Positions 15,821 through 24,602 of a stretch of 64,000 bases of DNA are shown here, one piece after another; position 1 is the stretch's first letter; each line of letters opens with the position of its first letter. Location: assembly GCF_004217335.1 (NCBI RefSeq), contig NZ_SHMP01000010.1:44731-108730 (forward strand), in the 5' to 3' direction. The notes beneath the pieces were generated by a model that ran no database searches, was not told the origin of the DNA, and was given only the letters and a program-made list of their open reading frames with translations. The DNA is from Natrinema hispanicum (GTDB taxonomy: Archaea; Halobacteriota; Halobacteria; Halobacteriales; Natrialbaceae). The translations under genes and the position numbers were made by a program.

Positions 15821-15896
15821 TTCGCACATCTACTTACCGGCCAATTCACCGTCGCAGTCGGTGGATCAAACCAGTGGGAGAGTTCTCTGACACCCG
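15821..15896 (-). repeat. mobile-element end relative, inverted orientation
   Basis: The reverse complement ends GCCGGTAAGTAGATGTGCGAA, identical at this end to the left arms of the elements at 11840 and 60375. It begins GGGTGTCAGAGAAC, a variant of the outer end. About 76 bp. Its probable partner is 14122-14183. Confidence 0.6.
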
Positions 15897-15938
15897 TCGA
15901 GAACAAGGTTTAGTCGAGTTGGCGCGTAACTTCCCCGT

Positions 15939-16913
15939 ATGCCATTCAGCGTCAGTTGGCACACGCTTCTCGAGCATCTGGACGAGCTACCGGCGGACGC
16001 GACACTGATCACACCATTGTCGCACTCCCAGATCCACATCTCAGATATCCAGGAACATCGCATTATCGTCCAGTTTGATGAGTCAAACGAGAAACGCCCG
16101 CTTCAACGCGATCAGTTTGAGACACTCTACCATCAGATACAGACCGCTCACGATGGGTTCGATCTCGACCGGCTGCCGCCAGATGCTGACCCGTATCCAG
16201 CAGTGTTGAGCGTTCATCCCCGATTCGAGATCGACGAAGACGCGGGTGTGATCGCTGAGACAGACGGGCCGACGACGACCCAACTGGCCGACACAGCACA
16301 CGAACCAGATACCGATGACGACCGCACCGAACCTGAGGGCCTTGATGTCTACTCGGATGCGCTGCTACTGATCGATGCACTCGAGCGCCACGACGTAACT
16401 GACCTGCCTGAGTTGGAGACGGCCACCCTCGCAAATCTCTACACGCTGCTGTCGGATGTCCAGCGTGACGCTAACGACTTTCGCCAGGAGGTCGCCGATG
16501 TGCTTCTCTCCCGACTCCATCACGACCGGCCTGTCGCCGGTCAGTACGGCTCCGTCCAGCGCACAAGTCGTCGCAACCGCTCGCTCAAAGACGACGAGAA
16601 AGTCCTCTCGATACTCGAGGCAGAAGGGATCGACCGCGAGCGCGTCATGAGTGTTGATCGCCAGAAGGTCGACGAAGCACTCGAGGTGACGACACTCACC
16701 GAGTCCGATGTCTACAAGATCGATGAGAGCGAGTACGTTCGCAAGGCGGAGGTCGATGATGACGTCAAGGAGTCGCGCCTCCAGGGCTTGAAGGACCGAC
16801 TTGCCGCCAGCGAGGAGACAGAAGCTGAAGAACTGCAACAGGAAATCGAAGCACTCGAAGAGCGTATTGACGACCTCACAAGCTTCCGGGCAGGGACGGA
16901 GGTACAAGGATGA
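15939..16913 (+). CDS. large acidic plasmid protein with C-terminal coiled coil
   Basis: 324 residues. The N-terminal 90 residues look like a small alpha/beta domain. The middle is acidic and disordered (about 95-140). A helical section and a C-terminal charged coiled coil (about 275-315, EETEAEELQQEIEALEERIDDL) follow. Residues 200-260 (SLKDDEKVLSILEAEGIDRERVMSVDRQKVDEAL) may bind DNA. Proteins of this type occur on haloarchaeal plasmids next to replication or partition loci, but I cannot name a function. Transcribed alone. Confidence 0.75.
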   Translation: MPFSVSWHTLLEHLDELPADATLITPLSHSQIHISDIQEHRIIVQFDESNEKRPLQRDQFETLYHQIQTAHDGFDLDRLPPDADPYPAVLSVHPRFEIDEDAGVIAETDGPTTTQLADTAHEPDTDDDRTEPEGLDVYSDALLLIDALERHDVTDLPELETATLANLYTLLSDVQRDANDFRQEVADVLLSRLHHDRPVAGQYGSVQRTSRRNRSLKDDEKVLSILEAEGIDRERVMSVDRQKVDEALEVTTLTESDVYKIDESEYVRKAEVDDDVKESRLQGLKDRLAASEETEAEELQQEIEALEERIDDLTSFRAGTEVQG

Positions 16914-17003
16914 CTGGTGACGGCTTTTGTGGCATCATGTACAGAGTAAGGGGTTGACGGGGTGTTGCCGGACGTCCTGTAATCTGTTAACAATAGCGTT
17001 GAG

Positions 17004-17231
17004 TTAGTCATCGTCGTCCTGTGAGCGGAGTTCGTTGGCCCGCTTCTCGAGTAGCTGGAGTATCGGGACACGTTGTTGGTGCTGGTTTTCGTAGGCAATG
17101 CAAGCTCGAAGCGTCTCCATATCGTTGATCGTCGCGATGCTGGCATCAATCAGTCGTGTGTTCGGTGCCTCGAGTCGCTGTGCTGGTGAGAGTCCGCTCG
17201 AGTCTTGTGTGTGTTCTGGCGTGTCGCTCAT
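17004..17231 (-). CDS. small helical protein, 75 aa
   Basis: 75 residues (MSDTPEHTQDSSGL...). After a polar N-terminus comes a helical core (LRACIAYENQHQQRVPILQLLEKRANELR) with a strongly acidic end. The TLRA(C/Y)IAYEN pattern is familiar from small haloarchaeal proteins of unknown role. No neighbour is closely coupled. Confidence 0.75.
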   Translation of the reverse strand: MSDTPEHTQDSSGLSPAQRLEAPNTRLIDASIATINDMETLRACIAYENQHQQRVPILQLLEKRANELRSQDDDD

Positions 17232-17459
17232 TGGATGTTGCCTCTACTCCTGTTGAGGCACGAAAAACTGTGCTGCTCTGTTGAGAATCTCTGTGAGCGA
17301 GAGAATAGCTATTCTCTGCGGTATGTACAGGAAATTCACATAGATCAACGAAGGACAGACATAGGGTTCAGTGTTCTAAAATAAACTATAAGGGTCTCAG
17401 ACACAAATCTCAAAAACATATCACACATTATCGTCCTTTGTTTCTACTACCATAGAATC

Positions 17460-17576
17460 TCACTCATCTAAAAGAGTTTTCCATACTTCTTCACACTCCT
17501 CACAAAGATACCCAGAAAATCCGTCTACGTCGTGGCATTCAACGGAGGTATCTTTCCCACACCGTTCACACTTCAT
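17460..17576 (-). CDS. 38-aa zinc-finger microprotein
   Basis: A short gene, ATG 17574-17576 to TGA 17460-17462. It encodes MKCERCGKDTSVECHDVDG followed by a region with CEEC: two Cys-X2-Cys knuckles about 23 residues apart, the arrangement of haloarchaeal one-domain zinc-finger microproteins. Such proteins have been linked to regulation or stress adaptation in Haloferax (general knowledge). It sits alone in an AT-rich gap (17232-17765). Confidence 0.7.
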   Translation of the reverse strand: MKCERCGKDTSVECHDVDGFSGYLCEECEEVWKTLLDE

Positions 17577-17765
17577 GAGATCTAGTTAAACACACTTGTA
17601 CTAAACATCCCTGCTCTGTTCATACCATAGAAATCTAATAATTCCGCACAAAATCTGTTCTTTACAACTTATAATAAATATTCACACGGCATTTTTGAAT
17701 ATATTGGATTATAGGGTAAGGGAAACCACACCGAGCACTAAGATTGTTCTATCTGGATAATGGGG

Positions 17766-17975
17766 TCATTCGAGGGTGATTTGAACAAGAAATGAGCTGA
17801 GAAATAAAAAGACACCTATGTATCCAATCCCATTCGAAGTAGAGGTTGATATTGAATATGGGTATTCAATAATTTGCAAAATTATTGAAATTGCGATGAA
17901 AAGAATGCCACAAAACATAGTGTATACTAGCCAACGATGATTTGACTCGGAGCGTTTGTCAGTTTGTTCGGGCAT
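17766..17975 (-). CDS. two-helix membrane protein
   Basis: 69 residues (MPEQTDKRSESNHRW). A polar N-terminus precedes helices at about 15-36 and 47-66. AT-rich compared with the potassium-transport genes that follow. Unknown function; no repeat motif noticed beside it. Confidence 0.65.
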   Translation of the reverse strand: MPEQTDKRSESNHRWLVYTMFCGILFIAISIILQIIEYPYSISTSTSNGIGYIGVFLFLSSFLVQITLE

Positions 17976-18179
17976 ACGGGATAGATTCGTCGTATATTCA
18001 AAAAGATGTCTTCAGCATTATGATAGTGGCTGTTGAAGGGCCCTGAATTGCTCCGAGTGTTCGTCGTAGTACAGTTCCAACTGTCCCCGTTTTCTTGATC
18101 CCGAGCGATCCACTAGAGGCAGACACCATTCCCAGAGGCGTGCTACCCGTAGCAAGCACCGGATTTCTGTAGTCAATTT

Positions 18180-18932
18180 TCAAGTGGCTTCTTCAGCGAT
18201 GAATGCGTCAAGTGTGTGTTCAGTGTCACCGCTATGGGATAGCACTGTGACGATATCATTTGATTGAATAACGGTTGTTCCGTGAGGTGTCAATACGCGA
18301 TCTCCGCGTTCAATAGCGATGACCAGTGAGTCATCATCAAGAATATCGTTTTGGACTGCCTCTTCAAGTGTATGATCGACAATAGGGGCATCAGCCTGCA
18401 CAGTCACATCAACAATGTTTGCATCTCCAGTAAGGCTAATAAAATCTGCTGCCGTCTTGGCCGAAATTTCCTCGTCAGGGCCAAATAATGTATAGGGGCT
18501 ATGATTTTCAGACTCCACGAGCGTTTCATCTTCAATCTCGATACCCAGGTGGGAGAGTGCGCGAGTGATTCGTCTAAGGTGTTCTGTATTTTCACCAACA
18601 GCCATGATATGTAGGTTTCGACGGCCAGTCATTAATTGACGGACATTGATGACACCTGGGACAGCACTCGCCTTCTGTGCGAGTGCTTTGCGTTCGGAGA
18701 CTGGTGCGTTGCAAATATAGAGGTTTGTCAAGTGGCTATCTGCTCGTTCGAAGTCAATCTCAGCGGTATACTTACGGATGATATTGTTTTCCTCGAGTTG
18801 GCTGATTCGATTTCGGATCGTTGCAGGAGAGACGTTCACTTGGTCAGCGATCGTTGGCGAGGACGTATTCCGGGCATCATGCATCAATTCGTAAATAATG
18901 CGCCGGTCGATTTCATCAAGCCGATAGTCCAT
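18180..18932 (-). CDS. Lrp/AsnC-type regulator with TrkA_C (RCK_C) domain
   Basis: 250 residues. The N-terminus (1-55) is an AsnC-type HTH (IADQVNVSPATIRNRISQLEENNII). The middle (about 60-135) resembles the RAM-like ligand part, and the C-terminus (about 165-245) is a TrkA_C/RCK_C ligand-binding domain. The combination is typical of haloarchaeal regulators beside transporters and may sense a small ligand such as a nucleotide. It is divergent from the APC permease at 19046 and probably controls it. A 9-bp inverted repeat lies between them. Paralogue at 22198-22938. Confidence 0.88.
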   Translation of the reverse strand: MDYRLDEIDRRIIYELMHDARNTSSPTIADQVNVSPATIRNRISQLEENNIIRKYTAEIDFERADSHLTNLYICNAPVSERKALAQKASAVPGVINVRQLMTGRRNLHIMAVGENTEHLRRITRALSHLGIEIEDETLVESENHSPYTLFGPDEEISAKTAADFISLTGDANIVDVTVQADAPIVDHTLEEAVQNDILDDDSLVIAIERGDRVLTPHGTTVIQSNDIVTVLSHSGDTEHTLDAFIAEEAT

Positions 18933-18980
18933 GATACCCGTCTAGTATTGTGGTACTTTATATCAATGCTCTGAATGTGA

Positions 18981-19020
18981 ATTACTTAATCAGTAATCAC
19001 ATGGGGTACATATTACTGAT
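18981..19020. promoter_or_regulatory. candidate operator between regulator and permease
   Basis: A perfect 9-bp inverted repeat, ATCAGTAAT (18989-18997) and ATTACTGAT (19012-19020), with 14 nt between. ATTACT at 18981-18986 adds a third half-site. It lies in the divergent intergenic region, about 30 nt before ATG 19046. Likely site for the Lrp-type regulator. Confidence 0.5.
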
Positions 19021-19045
19021 AGAGAAATCATACCGGGGTTCTTAT

Positions 19046-21343
19046 ATGAGTGGTGCTCAATTGCTCGGTATGAGCCACGGCGAGGGTGACGAGGAACTGG
19101 CAAAGGACCTCGGCCTCATTTCTGCGATGACAATCGGTATTGGAACGATGATCGGTGCCGGGATTTTCGTCTTACCCGGTGTTGCCGCCAACGCAGCAGG
19201 GCCGATCGTCGTCGTGTCGTTCGTCGTCGGCGGACTGATTGCGATGGTAAACGCACTGTCCATCTCCGAACTCGGGACTGCGATGCCGAAAGCGGGTGGT
19301 GGATATTACTACATCAACAAGTCACTCGGGCCGATGTTCGGATCGATCGCGGGCATGGGTGATTGGATGGGGCTTGCCTTCGCCTCCGCGTTCTACTGTA
19401 TTGGATTCGGGCAGTATCTCGCCGTTTTTGTCCCGTTACCCGAGGTTGCGTTCCTCAGCCCAATCCAGCTCGGGGCGCTCCTTGCCGGCGGTGTTTTCGT
19501 TGGCGTCAACTATATTGGAGCCAAGGAGACCGGGAGCATCCAGACGATCATTGTGTTCACGTTGCTTGCGATTCTCACTGCGTTCTCACTCGCGGGCTTT
19601 TCCTCGTTCGAGTACGCGACACTGGCTAACGAGGGCGGCCTTGCACCGTTCGGGACAGGTGCGATTCTGCCGGCGACTGCACTGGTGTTCGTGTCGTTTC
19701 TCGGCTACGCGAAGATCGCAACTGTCGCCGAGGAATTGAAAAATCCGGGACGGAACCTCCCCATCGCCATTATCGGGAGTGTCGGGATCGTGACCGTCAT
19801 CTACGCGATCCTCGTGACGACGATGCTCGGGGTTATCTCGTGGCCAGACCTCAGTCAAGATGCACCGGTCGCACAGGCTGCTGAGGTCGCGTTTCCCGCC
19901 TCTATCGGCCCCGTCGGGGGTGTCGCTGCTGCGGCAGCAGCCCTGATGACCGTTGGTGCGCTGTTGGCGACGGCATCGTCGGCGAACGCCTCGATCCTCG
20001 CCTCAGCGCGCATCAACTTCGCGATGGGCCGTGACAAGATCGTCACGAACTGGCTCAACGAGATTCATCCGAACTTTGCGACGCCCTATCGGTCGATTCT
20101 CGTCACTGGTGGGCTCATCATCGTATTTATTGCATTTTTAGGGAAAGACCTCGAGGTACTCGCAAAAGCAGCGAGCGTCCTCCACCTCATCGTCTACGCG
20201 CTGATGAACGTCGGGCTCATCGTGTTCCGAGAGGCGGACGTCCCGGAGTACGATCCCGATTTCCGGGTCCCGTTCTATCCCATCACGCCGATCCTCGGCG
20301 CGGTATTATCGCTTGGACTCGTCGCGTTTATGGACAATCTGGAGATTGCACTGTCTGCAGCGTTCGTCGTCGTTGCCGTTCTCTGGTACTTCCTCTACGC
20401 CCGCGATAAAACGTCACAACAGGGTGTGCTCTCGCACTACATTCGAAGCCGTGAAGAAGAACTGCCGGATCGCGTCGTCGGAGCTGCCGACGCAGTTGCA
20501 CCAAGTGGATCGGACGGGCCGACGATCATGGTCGCACTGGCCAACCCGCGAACGGAGAGTGCTCTTATCACACTTGCCAGTGCGATCGCTGAACACGAAG
20601 GCGGGCGTGTGCTTGCAACACACATCGTCACCGTGCCAGACCAGACAACGCTTACCGCTGCCGCCGAGAACGGCGATCTTAACGCTGCCTCGGAGACGCT
20701 TCTCGACGCCGCTAAACAAGACGCAGCGGCATTCGATGTGCCCATTGAGACGAAGACGATCCTGTCCCATCGCAGTCTCGAAGAAGTGTACGATGCAGCG
20801 CAATCGAACGATGCCGACAGAGTCGTGATGGGCTATGGCGGCACGCAGTTTGCGGGTGGGCGTGCCGAACGTACCCTTGATGAACTAACACACGACTTGC
20901 CGTGTGATTTTCTCGTCCTAGACGCAACGGAGTTCGATCCGACCGATATAGTCGTCCCCACTGCCGGCGGAGCGTCGTCGGATCTCTCCGCAGAGGTAGC
21001 CCTCGCACTGCAGGAAACGCTCGATACCGAAGTGTCGTTGTTACACGTCGTCAACGAGGGAGAAGAAGCGGAAGGGCGTGAATTCCTGCGTGACTGGGCC
21101 GACAGCCATCAGTTGTCGGATGCCGACTTACACATCGAGACTGGTGATACCGAGACCGTGATCGAACGCATCAGTGCCGATCACGATCTCGTCATACTCG
21201 GCGCGACAGAGCGTGGACTCCTGTCACGTATTGTTCAGGGTTCACTCGTGTTTGATGTCATCGAGGAACTCGACACACCGGTTCTGTTGACCGAACGCCC
21301 ATCGTCGCGTTCGCTCCGCGATCGGCTGTTTGGCCGCCGTTGA
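19046..21343 (+). CDS. APC-family amino acid permease with two C-terminal Usp domains
   Basis: 765 residues from ATG 19046 (MSGAQLLG); an extension to 18950 crosses the operator and is rejected. Residues about 15-440 hold some 12 membrane helices, with the APC signature GIGTMIGAGIFVLPG in helix 1. The soluble C-terminus (about 480-755) contains two universal-stress-protein-like domains (TIMVALANPRTES, and a second ending DLVILGATERGLLSRIVQGS). It probably imports or exchanges amino acids or polyamines, with nucleotide-responsive Usp regulation. Convergent with a Usp gene 16 nt away. Confidence 0.9.
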   Translation: MSGAQLLGMSHGEGDEELAKDLGLISAMTIGIGTMIGAGIFVLPGVAANAAGPIVVVSFVVGGLIAMVNALSISELGTAMPKAGGGYYYINKSLGPMFGSIAGMGDWMGLAFASAFYCIGFGQYLAVFVPLPEVAFLSPIQLGALLAGGVFVGVNYIGAKETGSIQTIIVFTLLAILTAFSLAGFSSFEYATLANEGGLAPFGTGAILPATALVFVSFLGYAKIATVAEELKNPGRNLPIAIIGSVGIVTVIYAILVTTMLGVISWPDLSQDAPVAQAAEVAFPASIGPVGGVAAAAAALMTVGALLATASSANASILASARINFAMGRDKIVTNWLNEIHPNFATPYRSILVTGGLIIVFIAFLGKDLEVLAKAASVLHLIVYALMNVGLIVFREADVPEYDPDFRVPFYPITPILGAVLSLGLVAFMDNLEIALSAAFVVVAVLWYFLYARDKTSQQGVLSHYIRSREEELPDRVVGAADAVAPSGSDGPTIMVALANPRTESALITLASAIAEHEGGRVLATHIVTVPDQTTLTAAAENGDLNAASETLLDAAKQDAAAFDVPIETKTILSHRSLEEVYDAAQSNDADRVVMGYGGTQFAGGRAERTLDELTHDLPCDFLVLDATEFDPTDIVVPTAGGASSDLSAEVALALQETLDTEVSLLHVVNEGEEAEGREFLRDWADSHQLSDADLHIETGDTETVIERISADHDLVILGATERGLLSRIVQGSLVFDVIEELDTPVLLTERPSSRSLRDRLFGRR

Positions 21344-21359
21344 GACACTTAGCGTGTAA

Positions 21360-21809
21360 TCACTCAGCTGATTCGTCTCCATCTGTCCGCGGTAGTGCGA
21401 TGACGGGCCGATTGGCTTGGGTAACGAGTTTGAGCGAGTGGTCACCCGATAGAAACTGCATGATTCGGTTTCCACCACGGGAACGATACGCGATAGCGCT
21501 CGCATCTACCTCATCAGCAGCCTCGAAAATAGCAGCGACGATATCTCGAGCGTAGGCAGTGTGGTCGTTCGCATCAGGAAAGACCCTGCGGACAGCGGCG
21601 TATGATTCTGCAGCGATGTTTTCGGATTGCTCGACAGGCGTCTTATCCGGAACGCCCTCTCCCTTTTCGACGACGTGAAGTACTGTCACCTTGTCTGGAT
21701 CGTACGGTTCAAGCGCCAGCGCTGTCTTCTCGGCATCGTTCTCGTTTGCGACCGGAACAAGAACGTGTGCAAGAAGATTACCATGGGAGGAATCAGGTGT
21801 ACTGCCCAT
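21360..21809 (-). CDS. universal stress protein (UspA family)
   Basis: 149 residues from ATG 21809 (MGSTPDSSHG); a GTG at 21830 is the alternative. It opens with the Usp strand LAHVLVPVANEN, has YARDIVAAIFEAADEVDASAIAYRSRGGN, and ends with the Usp nucleotide-loop region SLKLVTQANRPVIALP. Serine replaces the glycine often found after G-X2-G-X9, so ATP binding is uncertain. It lies tail to tail with the Usp-bearing permease. Confidence 0.85.
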   Translation of the reverse strand: MGSTPDSSHGNLLAHVLVPVANENDAEKTALALEPYDPDKVTVLHVVEKGEGVPDKTPVEQSENIAAESYAAVRRVFPDANDHTAYARDIVAAIFEAADEVDASAIAYRSRGGNRIMQFLSGDHSLKLVTQANRPVIALPRTDGDESAE

Positions 21810-21892
21810 ACAAGAGAAGGAAGATAACACACAGCATAACAGTTGGGTACCCCAATAACCTTAATCAAGGCGCTAATGCCTTTTTCTCAGCA

Positions 21893-22186
21893 AGCGCCGA
21901 CCGAAGGGAAGTGGCACGATTTCCTGCACAAACTGTCGCATCACTACGCTCGAGAGTACGACTCGTGGCGGTCAAAGATCTCAACGCGAATAGGTTGATG
22001 GAGCTCCCATCGAACAGCCACAACCGTGTTAGTGCAGCGTGGGGTACGTTTCTCCAATGCTCGAATACAAGTGCGAACCGAGGTACGCACTTCGTCGCTG
22101 TTGATCCGTCTGGAACGACCCCTGCAAAGCGCGTCTTGGAAGCAGGAAGCACTTCCTTCAAGCGCGAGCCGTCAGGCGAGCGGTAG
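21893..22186 (+). pseudogene. decayed tnpB (IS200/IS605 OrfB) remnant
   Basis: Translated in pieces from more than one frame, it gives KWHDFLHKLSHHYAREYD, then VKDLN...LMELPSNSHNR, SAAWGTF, MLEYKC, GTHFVAVDPSGTT and AKRVLEAGS. These are successive segments of haloarchaeal OrfB/TnpB proteins. At least two frameshifts are present, and the zinc-finger and final RuvC part between GTT and AKRV is deleted. The N-terminal half is missing. A dead relic. Confidence 0.7.
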
Positions 22187-22197
22187 GGTGGGATAGT

Positions 22198-22938
22198 TCA
22201 CCCAGTGAATACCTCTAAGGTATCATCAGTGATTCCCGATCGCGAATGAATCGTAACGAAGTCATCCTCCCTGATTGTGGTCTCTCCTGTTGGAGTAATG
22301 GCTTGATCGCCTCGATCAATTCTCACTACCAGTACACTTGCGGGGATAAGGTTCTCTTTGTTGGCCTGTTGAAGCGTTTTGCCAGTGATTGGTGCACCCT
22401 CCTTCACAATGACTTCGATTACATCTGCATCTCCAGCAAGACCTGCAACACCGGTTACTGGCGAAATTGGTTCCTTTTCCCGGGGACCGAACTGAGCGTA
22501 TGGGCGGACATATTCTCGATGAATAAGGCCCTCATCATCAATTTCGATACCAAGAGCTGTAATATCCTGTGCGATGCGTGTGAGGTCATCAGTATCCATA
22601 CCAACTACCTTGATTTGGAGATCTCCTTTGCCAGTCATGATCTCTCTGACGTTGATAACGCCTGGAACATCGAGAACCCGCTGGGCCTGTTCCTGCCGAT
22701 CAGTCGCTGGCGTGGTACAGGTGAATAGATTTGTTAATCGACCGTCGGCTTGTTCGTAGTCCACATGAGCATGATAGCCCTGAATAATTCCATCTTCTTC
22801 GAGACGGCGAATCCGATTACGAACAGTCGGAGCAGAGACATCTACTTTCTCAGCGATATCAGGTGCGGACGTATGACGCCCCTCCTGCGTAAGATAATAC
22901 AGTATCTCCTCGTCTATCCCATCGATACCTTTGGACAT
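22198..22938 (-). CDS. Lrp/AsnC-type regulator with TrkA_C domain, second copy
   Basis: 246 residues with the same layout as the 18180 regulator: AsnC HTH (IAEKVDVSAPTVRNRIRRLEEDGII), central ligand-type region, and TrkA_C (APITGKTLQQANKENLIPASVLVVRIDRGDQAITPTGETTI). The two are paralogues across their length. It lies between the permease/Usp pair and the Trk genes, so may regulate the potassium genes. The HTH and the RCK_C domain together suggest a ligand-responsive DNA-binding protein. Confidence 0.88.
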   Translation of the reverse strand: MSKGIDGIDEEILYYLTQEGRHTSAPDIAEKVDVSAPTVRNRIRRLEEDGIIQGYHAHVDYEQADGRLTNLFTCTTPATDRQEQAQRVLDVPGVINVREIMTGKGDLQIKVVGMDTDDLTRIAQDITALGIEIDDEGLIHREYVRPYAQFGPREKEPISPVTGVAGLAGDADVIEVIVKEGAPITGKTLQQANKENLIPASVLVVRIDRGDQAITPTGETTIREDDFVTIHSRSGITDDTLEVFTG

Positions 22939-23169
22939 ACTTATATGAGATAATTGGTTCCCTTTTGGCTTTTAACTTGACCTTTGTTCTCGATTGGAAA
23001 CAGCATCAACCATCCCACATACGAGATACTGTTTGATGGAGAAGTAGGGATTTCACGGCGGACACGGTATCTCAAGGCTGATAAACGATAAGAAAGAATT
23101 CTGGGGTTGAAGAAACGCATCCGTAAATCTAGCGGAAGTTATTTTGCTTTCCAGAATGGCGGTCCATGT

Positions 23170-23520
23170 ATGAGCAATTCAGACGACGAACGATCACTCT
23201 CAGAGCGGCTCCCAGATGCCCTTGTTGAGCAACTTGACAACCTTGAACCGCCAGAACTTCGCACAGTACACAAATACGTCGAACAGCTTCTTGAAAAAGC
23301 TCATCCGCCGATAGAGAAACAGATCCGCGAAGAAGCGAAAGGTGATGTTCTCGCCATTGAGGATGAGGGAGTCTACACATTAGTCAAAATGCGGTCTCCT
23401 GACACGGGCGATTCGGACAGTGACTCACCCCCTGTTTCTCTCTACCACGTGACTCGAGAGAGACATCCAGATGGAGAAGAAACTCTCAACTGGTCATTTC
23501 TTGGAGATTTGGGAGAGTGA
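23170..23520 (+). CDS. small acidic protein, 116 aa
   Basis: From ATG 23170 (MSNSDDERSLSE); an upstream in-frame extension to 23107 is less acidic and rejected. The N-terminal helices (LPDALVEQLDNLEPPELRTVHKYVEQLLE) are followed by a small beta domain (DVLAIEDEGVYTLVKMR). This type is found in many haloarchaea as a hypothetical protein. No membrane segment. Its position beside the Trk genes may be incidental. Confidence 0.75.
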   Translation: MSNSDDERSLSERLPDALVEQLDNLEPPELRTVHKYVEQLLEKAHPPIEKQIREEAKGDVLAIEDEGVYTLVKMRSPDTGDSDSDSPPVSLYHVTRERHPDGEETLNWSFLGDLGE

Positions 23521-23788
23521 TTTGCTAATGCAATCTCCTGTAGAATCTATCGTTGTTCCACGTTGTTCCAGTTTCCACCGAGGCGAACGCACGGGACATG
23601 GCAGCTATCTTCGAACGTTATCAATTCCACCGCGTTACAGGTATCAATGCCGTGGAAAAGACGATGTCTCCCTTCTGGAAAACGTCGGTGAACAAACGGA
23701 TGGAACAGTTGTGACGAAATGTGGGCCAGCAGGTTCTCTTCTATCGATTCAAAAAGTAACCATGCGGCGACTCGAGGTGTAAGTATAC
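23521..23788. other. intergenic before trkA
   Basis: No convincing gene. A 38-codon open frame from ATG about 23599 may be remnant coding sequence but has no recognisable relation. The promoter for the TrkA gene presumably lies near the end. Confidence 0.3.
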
Positions 23789-24475
23789 ATGTATATTATC
23801 ATCGTTGGAGCAGGCGATATCGGAACGCCATTGATCAACATCGCGACTCGGTCAGGCAACGAAGTCGTCGTCATCGAGAACGACGAAGAACGGGCTGATC
23901 GAGTTGCCGGTGAGTACGATTGTCTGGTTCTCAATGCCGATGCGACGGCCCATGGGACACTCATGGATGCCGGGATCGAAGAGGCAGACGCCCTAATCAG
24001 CACGACCGACCGAGACGCGACCAACATCATGGTCTGTCTGCTCGCCCAAGAACACGAGGTGCCAGCAGTCGTCTCAGTCGTGCACGATCCCGAACACATG
24101 AACGTGTTTCGCCAGATCGGCGTCAACACGATGGAGAACCCGCAGGAACTCATCGCCGAATATCTCTACCGGGCGATCGCTCGTCCCGCGATCGTCGACT
24201 ACATGCGAATCGGCGAGGAGGCGGAGGTCTTCGAGATCACTGTCACCGAGAACGCCCCGATCGCCGGCAAAACGATCGTTGAGGCAGCAGAAGAGGAGAT
24301 CCTCCCTGACGACGTCCTGATCGTCGCGATCGAACGGGAAGGACAGGACCCACCACTTACCCCGCAAGGTGGGATGGAGATCGAAACCGGCGATCTGCTG
24401 ACCGTCTATTCGGCGTTCGGCGCTGACCCAGAACTGACTGACGTGTTCGGTCATCCTGAAGACCAAGTTAAATGA
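23789..24475 (+). CDS. trkA: TrkA potassium-uptake regulatory protein
   Basis: 228 residues. TrkA_N Rossmann domain (about 1-120) with the NAD(H)-binding motif GAGDIG and an acidic residue ending strand 2 (VVVIEND). TrkA_C (about 145-225) follows (APIAGKTIVEAAEEEILPDDVLIVAIEREGQ). Cytoplasmic gating subunit for TrkH channels. The TrkH gene starts 127 nt downstream. Very similar along its length to the protein at 26585-27271, so the region arose partly by recent duplication. Confidence 0.92.
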   Translation: MYIIIVGAGDIGTPLINIATRSGNEVVVIENDEERADRVAGEYDCLVLNADATAHGTLMDAGIEEADALISTTDRDATNIMVCLLAQEHEVPAVVSVVHDPEHMNVFRQIGVNTMENPQELIAEYLYRAIARPAIVDYMRIGEEAEVFEITVTENAPIAGKTIVEAAEEEILPDDVLIVAIEREGQDPPLTPQGGMEIETGDLLTVYSAFGADPELTDVFGHPEDQVK

Positions 24476-24508
24476 CGATCGAAATGAGGAGTTGAAGCGG
24501 TAATATGT

Positions 24509-24536
24509 ACTTTCTAAACCAATTATATCAGAAAGT
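24509..24536. promoter_or_regulatory. inverted repeat around TATA box before trkH
   Basis: ACTTTCT (24509-24515) and AGAAAGT (24530-24536) form a perfect 7-bp inverted repeat with a 14-nt spacer containing TTATAT, a TATA-like element. The spacer length equals that of the operator at 18989-19020. A plausible repressor site. Confidence 0.4.
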
Positions 24537-24602
24537 GTTACTTCAAATGGATATTCAGTACATCAATACAAATAAAAATTCGACGATGAAGGTGAGATGT
24601 GT

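Noticed and set aside
14122..15896. A single large mobile element between the two related arms
   Set aside because: Arms align in inverted orientation, but no flanking direct repeats match and other motif copies lie inside; not proven as one unit.
17998..18183. Minus-strand 61-codon frame overlapping the end of the first HTH-TrkA_C regulator
   Set aside because: Starts with TTG, has no recognisable feature and a composition unlike haloarchaeal proteins; probably untranslated 3' sequence.
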